Assembly: GCA_009843565.1 (NCBI GenBank) | Contig: VYDF01000251.1 | Coordinates: forward strand, 1 to 7,762 | Direction: 5' to 3' | Length of the DNA stretch: 7,762 nt | Source: Acidimicrobiia bacterium | Lineage (GTDB): Bacteria; Actinomycetota; Acidimicrobiia; Acidimicrobiales; Bin134 | Part shown: one piece after another, positions 1 through 6,417 of the stretch | Layout: each line of letters begins with the position of its first letter | Numbering within the stretch: the stretch's first letter is position 1 | Made by a program: the position numbers and the translations under genes | The notes under the pieces: generated by a model | The model's input: only the letters and a program-made list of their open reading frames with translations | What the model was told of the DNA's origin: nothing | The model's database searches: none

Positions 1-667
1 AAGAGCGCAGCACCACGTGGGTCTGGCCGTCGGCCAGCATGGAGCACACCCGAGTGCCGGTGGCGGCGTGGTACAGCGGAGTGGTCGACAAGAACACGTC
101 ATCGGGTCGAAACCGCTGGACCAATGCCATGGTCAGTCCGTTGAACGCCAACCCCCGCTGGGTGAGACAGACCCCTTTGGGCCGCCCAGTGGTACCGCTG
201 GTGTAGATGATGAGCGCCGTGTCATCTTCTGTGGCACGATCCAGGTCGGTGAACGGCGCCGATGCCATGAGCTCTGCATAGGCATCGCCGTCGGCGTCGA
301 CCACCGGGCCGGTGGAGCCGATGGCCTCCAGCCGTTGGGCATAACCGCTGGCCGCCAAGGTAAGCGTGGGTTCGGCGTTCGACAGAATGAAGGCCAGTTC
401 GGGATCGGTGAGCTGAGTGTTCAACGGCACGGCAGCCGCGCCCAGGTAGGCCACTGCCAGGTAGACGTCGAAGAAGACCAGCCCATTGTCGGCCATGAGC
501 GCCACTCGATCACCCGGGCCCACCCCGGCGCTCTCGAGCCCGGTCGCCAACCGGCGAACCCGGTCCCGCAATTCCGCGAACGCGACCGATGCTCCTCCAT
601 CGACCGCCACCGCAGTCCGCTGGGGATAAAGCGCTGCATCACGCTCCAACAAGTCGACAATCCGCAT
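1..667 (-). CDS. AMP-forming acyl-CoA synthetase, N-terminal part (cut by left window edge)
   Basis: This reading frame starts at an ATG at 667 and stays open to the left edge, giving 222 residues of a protein that is normally about 500 long. The family activates a carboxylic acid with ATP to an acyl-adenylate and then to an acyl-CoA in the cytoplasm. Visible motifs are the N-terminal opening MRIVDLLERDAALYPQRTAV, typical of fatty-acid and related CoA ligases, then the PLNTQLTDPELAFIL segment (about residues 81-95), the ATP-binding P-loop YTSGTTGRPKG (155-165) and the A4 region TTPLYH (195-200). The adenylate-binding, hinge and catalytic-lysine motifs lie outside the window. It is the last visible gene of a minus-strand group, 34 bases after the amidohydrolase gene, so co-transcription is likely. 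The ribosome site is weak (GGTGG about 6 bases upstream of the ATG). Substrate cannot be told; it could equally be a medium/long-chain, malonyl-type or aryl-acid ligase. Confidence 0.9.
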   Translation of the reverse strand, partial: MRIVDLLERDAALYPQRTAVAVDGGASVAFAELRDRVRRLATGLESAGVGPGDRVALMADNGLVFFDVYLAVAYLGAAAVPLNTQLTDPELAFILSNAEPTLTLAASGYAQRLEAIGSTGPVVDADGDAYAELMASAPFTDLDRATEDDTALIIYTSGTTGRPKGVCLTQRGLAFNGLTMALVQRFRPDDVFLSTTPLYHAATGTRVCSMLADGQTHVVLRS

Positions 668-701
668 CAGGCCACCAATCTAAGCTTCAGACTTCGACGA
701 G

Positions 702-1784
702 TTAGCTGGAGCGCATGGAGTCGAGGTCTCCATCCCAGCCGACCCCTTCCATGCCCAGTTGTTCCTCAGTAGTCATCGGCTCGTCACCCAGGCGATAGGT
801 GCGGGTGGCGGTGCCGGAGAACAGCTCGTCCTGTTCGGCATCGGAGTAACTGTCGGCCATGATTTGAAATGCGTTCCATAACACCGGATAGGTGAGGGTT
901 TGGCGGTCGATTGGGTAGTTCGACTCGAACATGCATCGGTCGGGTCCGAAGGTGTCGATGCAGAATCGCACCGCGTCGGACCAGTAGGCGGCCACTTCTT
1001 CTGAGCTGGGGGGCACCGCCAGGTCGGCCCAACCCGTCCCAAACATGAAGTCCATTCCGATCCCGCCCACCTTGACCACGGCATTGGGCTGGGCAGCCAC
1101 GGCCTGCATTGACACCCGCCAGTCGGCCCAGACCTGCTCGCGGCTGTCGCGATATGGGCCCACGCCCAGGGGAGCCCCTAGGTGGCCGGCCACCACCCTC
1201 AGATCCGGAATGGCCGCGGCCAACTCAGCCACCTCGGGCAGTTGAGGGTGAAAGAGCCAGGCGTCGAAAGCCAAATTCCGCTCGACGAGTGTGCGCAACC
1301 CGGCCCGGAACTGGTCCGTGCCCATCATCAGGGGAAAAGGGTTGCCGTGGCCTTGGGGAATGTCTGGGCTGGGATCCATGCCTGCCGTGTGGCGGATGCT
1401 GCACAGACGTCCGCTGCTGACAGCATCGTGGGCGTCTAGTACTTGGTTGAGGGTGTCGCCGAGCATCAAATCGGCGAAAGCGACGATGCCGGCGAGGGGC
1501 GGTCCGTTGGCCGCATCAACAGCGTCGCCCTGCGACACGGCGAAGACCGTCTCGCCCACCGGCTGCATATGCTCGGGAAGCGCCATGTCATAGGAGACTG
1601 CCGTCTCTACAAACACCGTTTTCGTGATGTTGTGGGAGCCGGTGACGTTATCCAAGTGGTGGGCCGCGAGATAGGTGAGGAATCCCCCGTCGTAGAAGTG
1701 GTGGTGGGGATCCACTATCGCCCGTCGGGGGTCGATGGCGGTCTCAACCCGCTGAGCCAACCAGTCGAGGCGGTTGAAGTCCAT
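702..1784 (-). CDS. TIM-barrel amidohydrolase family protein (Amidohydro_2, COG3618-like)
   Basis: This 360-residue protein resembles metal-dependent hydrolases of the amidohydrolase superfamily, in the branch that includes fuconolactonase and 2-pyrone-4,6-dicarboxylate lactonase. Such enzymes hydrolyse lactones or related esters and amides, or act as decarboxylases; the substrate here is unknown. Visible motifs are the strand-1 metal site DPHHHF (residues 25-30), LFHPQLPE with His179, VAGHLGAPLG with His201, and the strand-8 region MFESNYPID (285-293). In the strand-8 region the family's usual Asp (as in SDWP) is Asn289. I recall this SN-P form from this sub-branch, so it need not mean inactivity. 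After the barrel there is an acidic tail of about 25 residues ending DGDLDSMRSS. The start at 1784 is chosen because AGAAGGGAG lies 9 bases upstream; a longer frame to 2075 adds only Arg-rich, non-homologous sequence that overlaps the upstream ligase gene. It sits between two CoA-ligase genes with 35- and 34-base gaps, which suggests a role in the same catabolic route. Confidence 0.88.
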   Translation of the reverse strand: MDFNRLDWLAQRVETAIDPRRAIVDPHHHFYDGGFLTYLAAHHLDNVTGSHNITKTVFVETAVSYDMALPEHMQPVGETVFAVSQGDAVDAANGPPLAGIVAFADLMLGDTLNQVLDAHDAVSSGRLCSIRHTAGMDPSPDIPQGHGNPFPLMMGTDQFRAGLRTLVERNLAFDAWLFHPQLPEVAELAAAIPDLRVVAGHLGAPLGVGPYRDSREQVWADWRVSMQAVAAQPNAVVKVGGIGMDFMFGTGWADLAVPPSSEEVAAYWSDAVRFCIDTFGPDRCMFESNYPIDRQTLTYPVLWNAFQIMADSYSDAEQDELFSGTATRTYRLGDEPMTTEEQLGMEGVGWDGDLDSMRSS

Positions 1785-1793
1785 CGAATTGCG

Positions 1794-1802
1794 CTCCCTT
1801 CT
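1794..1802 (-). promoter_or_regulatory. Ribosome binding site of the amidohydrolase gene
   Basis: On the minus strand this reads AGAAGGGAG, ending 9 bases before the ATG at 1784. It fits in the 35-base gap after the upstream ligase stop and decides the start in favour of 1784 over the much longer upstream frame. Confidence 0.7.
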
Positions 1803-1819
1803 GCTCAGGAAGATTGTGG

Positions 1820-3457
1820 CTAGGAGAAATTGGCCCTGTCGTGGGTGGTGGCGGTGACGCCTCGCTCGCGGAGCTTGATCTTCTGGACTCGCTCTGAGGG
1901 GGTCTTGGGGAGTTCGTCGACGATCTCGATGAAGCGGGGGACGGCGAACGCGGGCATGCGGGTCTCGGCCCAGGCCCACAGCTCGCCTAGGTCGATGGGC
2001 GCTGAGGTGATGATCCAGGCCATCACCTCGTCTTCTCCGGCTTCGATGTCGGCCTTGACGGCCACCACCGCACACTCGGTGATGTCGGGGTGGCCGAGGA
2101 GGGCCTGCTCCACCTCGTAGGAGGAGATGTTCTCGCCCCGGCGCCGCAGGGCGTCCTTGAGGCGGTCGACGAAGTAGTACCAGCCCTCAGCGTCGCGGCG
2201 CAGGCCGTCGCCGGTGTGGAACCAGAGATTGCGCCAGGCTTCGGCCGTCTTGTCGGGCATGGCGTAGTAGCCCATGGAGCACGTCCAGGGAACCTTGGTC
2301 CGGATGGCCAGCTCGCCGAGTTCGCCGACGCCCACCTCCTCGTCGGTCTCGGGGTCCACCAGGCGCACGTCGAACCAGTCGGAGGCCGCCAGACCCGCGG
2401 CGCCGGCCGGGCGGTCTTCGCCGTAGGGCGACAAGATTGGCATCGACGTCTCAGTGAGGCCGAACACCTCGACGAAGGCGTCGACGCCGAAGCGGGCCTT
2501 GAACTCATCGAGGATCGAATAGGCCGTCGGGGCGGCGAAAATGCAGCGCAGGTTGTTGTCGGCGTCGTCGGCTCGGGCCTTTTGCTTCCACACGAAGTCC
2601 ATCATCACGCCCAAGAAGTTGGTGACCGTGGCCTTGGAGTCGCGGATCTGGTCAATCCAGCGGCTGGCCGAGAAATGGCTGTGGAGCACGAACCGGGCTC
2701 CGGCCACCAGCGCGGGGTAGGCGGCCAGGAATTGGGCGTTGCCGTGGAACAGCGGCGTAGTCACCATGTAGGTGTCGGCGTCAGTGAGGCGGGTGAGCGA
2801 CACGCATTCGTCGGCGAAAAAGTACATCTGCGCCTGGGGCATCATCACCCCCTTGGACGGGCCGGTGGTGCCGGAGGTGAAGAAGATTGAAGCCAGATCG
2901 TGGGGGGCAACGGCGACAGGTTCGGCCGGGTCAGAGGCCTCGAGGGCGTCCCACGGCTCGGCCTTCCAGCCTGCATCTTGCAGGGCCACGATCCCGGAGT
3001 CGGTTTCGGGGCCAGCCACCCAGAAGCGCTCGATCGACTCACAAGCCGACTGCGACTCTACGAACCGCTTGGCGTAGGAGCCGTCGATCACGGCCATCTT
3101 GGGTTGAACGGTCGAGGTCTGATGCTCCAAGAACTGGCCTCGGTAGGCGGTGTTGATGGGGACCTCGACCATCCCGGCGACCTGAGAGCCGAGCCACGTG
3201 CGTATGAACATCGACGAATTGGGCAGCATCACCAGGAGCCGATCACCGGGAACACCACCCGAGGCGATTAGGGTTCCTGCCACCCGACGGGCCGAGTCGA
3301 ATATCTCCGCGTAAGTCCAGGTCAAACCCTCTTCAGGGCACTCCAGGTACACGGCTTCGCTATGGGTGGTAGCCCGGTGGGCCAGTACCTGCGGCGTCGT
3401 CCAAGTGCTGCGGTCGGAGAATGTGGGGTGGATGTCTCTATAGGTGCGCATAGTCAC
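1820..3457 (-). CDS. AMP-forming acyl-CoA synthetase, CaiC-like
   Basis: This is a complete 545-residue ligase of the acyl-adenylate-forming (ANL) superfamily, closest in feel to crotonobetaine/carnitine-CoA ligase-like proteins. It would convert a carboxylic acid, ATP and CoA into acyl-CoA, AMP and pyrophosphate. Motifs in order are the P-loop TSGTTGPSKG (194-203), VTTPLFHGN (232-240), FGLTET (332-337), LWFHTGD (411-417), DRLKD (431-435) and the hinge/A8 segment RRRGENISSYEVE (438-450). In the C-terminal A10 motif, LPKTPSERVQKIKLR, Arg523 stands where the usual catalytic lysine of the PxTxSGK pattern sits. The frame can start at GTG 3457 or at ATG 3451, two codons in; I cannot decide between them, since a weak TAGG lies 6 bases before the GTG. 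It is the first gene of the minus-strand group and is divergent from gap, with a gap of only 26 bases. The true substrate is unknown; the carnitine-type name reflects general similarity only. Confidence 0.92.
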   Translation of the reverse strand: MTMRTYRDIHPTFSDRSTWTTPQVLAHRATTHSEAVYLECPEEGLTWTYAEIFDSARRVAGTLIASGGVPGDRLLVMLPNSSMFIRTWLGSQVAGMVEVPINTAYRGQFLEHQTSTVQPKMAVIDGSYAKRFVESQSACESIERFWVAGPETDSGIVALQDAGWKAEPWDALEASDPAEPVAVAPHDLASIFFTSGTTGPSKGVMMPQAQMYFFADECVSLTRLTDADTYMVTTPLFHGNAQFLAAYPALVAGARFVLHSHFSASRWIDQIRDSKATVTNFLGVMMDFVWKQKARADDADNNLRCIFAAPTAYSILDEFKARFGVDAFVEVFGLTETSMPILSPYGEDRPAGAAGLAASDWFDVRLVDPETDEEVGVGELGELAIRTKVPWTCSMGYYAMPDKTAEAWRNLWFHTGDGLRRDAEGWYYFVDRLKDALRRRGENISSYEVEQALLGHPDITECAVVAVKADIEAGEDEVMAWIITSAPIDLGELWAWAETRMPAFAVPRFIEIVDELPKTPSERVQKIKLRERGVTATTHDRANFS

Positions 3458-3464
3458 AGCGGGC

Positions 3465-3472
3465 CTACGTTA
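3465..3472. promoter_or_regulatory. Candidate shared divergent promoter (overlapping -10 elements)
   Basis: The divergent space between the ligase gene and gap is only 26-32 bases. Within it, TACGTT at 3465-3470 on the plus strand and TAACGT at 3472-3467 on the minus strand both fit the bacterial -10 pattern TAnnnT and share the ACGT core. Start sites 7 bases downstream would fall near 3477 for gap (leader about 7 bases) and near 3460 for the ligase (leader 3 bases to the GTG or 9 to the ATG). Neither strand has a convincing -35, which is common for actinobacterial promoters. No Shine-Dalgarno site precedes gap, consistent with a leaderless or near-leaderless message. This is inferred from pattern alone. 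Confidence 0.35.
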
Positions 3473-3483
3473 GTCTCAGCCGC

Positions 3484-4494
<1,011 letters not shown>

Positions 4495-4502
4495 GAACCG
4501 GG

Positions 4503-5633
4503 GTGCTTCCCACACTCGAATCGCTGAGCGAAGCCCTCGGCGGGCTGGGCGGGCGACGAATCCTGCTGCGGGCCGACTTTAATGTACCGCTAGACGCCGA
4601 TGGCAAGATTGCCGATGACTTCCGCATCAAGGCCGCGCTTCCCACTATCCGCTGGTTGACAGGCCAAGGGGCCGAGGTGGTGGCGTGCAGCCATCTGGGC
4701 CGCCCCGAAGGCAAGCCCGACACTCGTTACTCGATGACTCCCGTTCAGGCCCGACTGGCCGGGTTGGCCCCCGGCGTGGAGTTGCTGGAAAACCTGCGAT
4801 TCGTCCCCGGAGAGACCGGTAACGACGACCGACTGGTACGGCAGTTGGCAAACGGCTGCGACGGCTATGTGAACGACGCCTTTGGAGCGTCGCACCGGTC
4901 CCACGCCTCCATCGTGGGTCCCCCCCGATATCTGCCCAGCGCCGCCGGGCGCCTGTTGGCCAAAGAGGCCGAAGTGCTGCTCGGCCTGCGGACCAAGCCC
5001 AAGCGACCGTTCGTCGCCGTGCTGGGCGGGGCCAAGGTCAGCGACAAGCTGGGAGTGATCGACGCCCTGCTGGAAATCGCCGACGAGGTGGTGATCGGTG
5101 GGGGAATGTGCTTCACATTCCTCGCTGCCTTGGGCCACACCGTGGGCGACTCCCTCCTCCAGGTCGACCAGATCGAAGCCTGTGGTCGGTTGCTGCAATC
5201 GGGTGCGCCGATCCGGCTTCCGTCCGACATCACCGCGTTGGCGCCGGGGGAGCGGGTGGTGCAGGCCGGAGTGGACTTGCGTCCTGACTGGCGGGGATTG
5301 GATATTGGCCCAGGTACCGCAGCGGAGTTCAGCGACCTCATCACAGACGCCGGCACCGTGTTGTGGAATGGTCCCATGGGGCTGTTCGAAGACCCGAGGT
5401 TCGCGGCCGGAACCAAAGTGGTGGCCCAAGCGCTGGCCGACAGCCGAGCATTCACCGTGGTGGGCGGGGGCGACAGCGCCGCCGCGGTCCGCCAATTCGG
5501 CCTCGACCGGGAGATGGACCACGTGTCCACCGGCGGCGGCGCGTCGTTGGAGTTGATCGAACAAGGTGACCTGCCCGGCCTGAAGGCCCTGAGAGAATCC
5601 GTTGGCACCCCTGAGGAGGACAGCAATGGCTGA
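4503..5633 (+). CDS. pgk: Phosphoglycerate kinase (short form)
   Basis: The enzyme transfers phosphate from 1,3-bisphosphoglycerate to ADP, making ATP and 3-phosphoglycerate. Starting at GTG 4503 it is 376 residues, shorter than the usual 390-400. Substrate-side motifs are RADFNVPLD (23-31, with Asp25 and Asn27), Arg41, SHLGRP (63-68), ENLRF (96-100) and NDAFGASHRSHAS (124-136). Nucleotide-side motifs are GGAKVSDKLGV (175-185), WNGPMGLFE (288-296), GGGDSAAA (321-328) and STGGGASLE (342-350), so the protein looks active. The missing length lies between TPVQARL and VELLENLRF (about residues 79-100), where most homologs have some 20-25 more residues. The GTG start is chosen because the frame upstream of it only overlaps the end of gap and shows no PGK similarity. 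It follows the gap stop by 8 bases and overlaps tpiA by 8 bases, so it is clearly in the same operon. Its own ribosome site is weak, suggesting coupling to gap translation. Confidence 0.97.
   Translation: MLPTLESLSEALGGLGGRRILLRADFNVPLDADGKIADDFRIKAALPTIRWLTGQGAEVVACSHLGRPEGKPDTRYSMTPVQARLAGLAPGVELLENLRFVPGETGNDDRLVRQLANGCDGYVNDAFGASHRSHASIVGPPRYLPSAAGRLLAKEAEVLLGLRTKPKRPFVAVLGGAKVSDKLGVIDALLEIADEVVIGGGMCFTFLAALGHTVGDSLLQVDQIEACGRLLQSGAPIRLPSDITALAPGERVVQAGVDLRPDWRGLDIGPGTAAEFSDLITDAGTVLWNGPMGLFEDPRFAAGTKVVAQALADSRAFTVVGGGDSAAAVRQFGLDREMDHVSTGGGASLELIEQGDLPGLKALRESVGTPEEDSNG
5614..5619 (+). promoter_or_regulatory. Strong ribosome binding site for tpiA inside the pgk end
   Basis: AGGAGG lies 6 bases before the ATG at 5626 and within the last codons of pgk. 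It is the clearest Shine-Dalgarno site in the glycolytic block and fixes the tpiA start over a TTG frame start at 5602. Confidence 0.85.
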
Positions 5634-6402
5634 CCGCAAGCCGCTGATCAGCGGCAACTGGAAGATGCACATGAACCACCTGGAGGCCATCCAGCTCATC
5701 CAGAAACTCTCGTATGTTCTCGACCATGCCGACTACGCCTCGGCTGACGTTTCCATCCATCCGCCGTTCACCAATTTGCGGTCAGCTCAGACGGTGCTCG
5801 ATGCCGACAACATCCCTATCGCCCTGGGCGCTCAGCACTGCCACTGGGAGGAGAGCGGGGCCTTCACCGGAGAGGTGTCGCCAGCCATGCTGGCCAAGCT
5901 GGCGGTGAGCTACGTGATCGCGGGCCACTCCGAGCGCCGTCAGCTGTTCGGCGAGACCGACGAAAACGTGAACTGGCGCTTGAAAGCCATCCTGGCCGCG
6001 GGGATGACCCCGATCATGTGCTGCGGGGAGACCCTGGAAGAACGGGAGACCGATCAGACCGAGGCTCGGATCACAACCCAGGTCGACGCCGGTCTGGCTG
6101 GCTTGAAACGGGACCAAGTTGGGGCCATGGTGATTGCCTACGAGCCGGTATGGGCCATCGGCACTGGCCACACCGCCACCCCGGCCGACGCCCAGGCAGG
6201 CTGCGCCCTCATCCGGGACCGGGTGCGGGCCAACCTCGGCGCCGAAGCTGCCGCCAGCGTCCGCGTGCAGTACGGAGGCTCGGTGAAGCCTGTCAACGTC
6301 GCCGAACTCATGGCCCAGCCCGATATCGACGGCGCCCTAGTCGGCGGCGCCTCCCTCGAAGTCGACAGCTTCTCCCGCATCGTCCGCTTCCGCCTCCAGT
6401 AG
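5626..6402 (+). CDS. tpiA: Triosephosphate isomerase
   Basis: This 258-residue TIM barrel interconverts dihydroxyacetone phosphate and glyceraldehyde 3-phosphate, feeding the substrate of the gap product encoded just upstream. All landmarks are present: the N-terminal SGNWKMH with Asn11 and Lys13, the electrophile His101 in AGHSERRQLFGE, and the catalytic base Glu173 in AYEPVWAIGTG. The flexible phosphate-gripping loop 6 runs on as WAIGTGHTAT, and the phosphate-binding segments are QYGGSV (215-220) and GALVGGAS (236-243). Length is normal. The start at 5626 is fixed by AGGAGG 6 bases upstream and overlaps the pgk stop by 8 bases, so translation is probably coupled. In many actinobacteria secG follows; here the next gene is on the opposite strand and starts its stop codon 15 bases further on. 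Confidence 0.98.
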   Translation: MADRKPLISGNWKMHMNHLEAIQLIQKLSYVLDHADYASADVSIHPPFTNLRSAQTVLDADNIPIALGAQHCHWEESGAFTGEVSPAMLAKLAVSYVIAGHSERRQLFGETDENVNWRLKAILAAGMTPIMCCGETLEERETDQTEARITTQVDAGLAGLKRDQVGAMVIAYEPVWAIGTGHTATPADAQAGCALIRDRVRANLGAEAAASVRVQYGGSVKPVNVAELMAQPDIDGALVGGASLEVDSFSRIVRFRLQ

Positions 6403-6406
6403 AGGC
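6392..6406. terminator. Weak hairpin spanning the tpiA stop codon
   Basis: GCCTC-CAGTA-GAGGC forms a perfect 5-base-pair stem with a 5-base loop across the tpiA stop and into the 15-base convergent gap. There is no T-run on either side, so it is at best a weak or non-canonical, possibly bidirectional, terminator. It is the only hairpin I see near the convergent gene ends. Confidence 0.2.
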
Positions 6407-6417
6407 AGCACGAACAG

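Noticed and set aside
668..701. Imperfect palindrome around AAGCTT between the amidohydrolase and the second ligase
   Set aside because: It is short and imperfect with no T-run; it is more likely a plain operon gap than a terminator or operator.
17..772. Plus-strand open frame of 251 codons at the left end
   Set aside because: It lies opposite the N-terminal part of an acyl-CoA synthetase with a clear P-loop; its own translation has no recognisable features.
1785..2075. 97-residue N-terminal extension of the amidohydrolase frame
   Set aside because: The extension is Arg/His-rich, overlaps the upstream ligase gene by about 250 bases, and a good ribosome site precedes the ATG at 1784.
2090..2890. 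Plus-strand open frame of 266 codons opposite the CaiC-like ligase
   Set aside because: It is a mirror frame of a well-supported gene with no domain and no plausible ribosome site.
4590..5699. Long minus-strand open frame of 369 codons opposite pgk and the start of tpiA
   Set aside because: It is antisense to two unmistakable genes. Its translation is rich in Gly, Gln, His and Arg with no recognisable domain, which is expected of the mirror frame of GC-rich coding DNA.
6331..6351. GGCGCC repeat pair that could form a hairpin near the end of tpiA
   Set aside because: It encodes the conserved phosphate-binding segment GALVGGAS, so the repeat is explained by coding and GC content, and no T-run follows.
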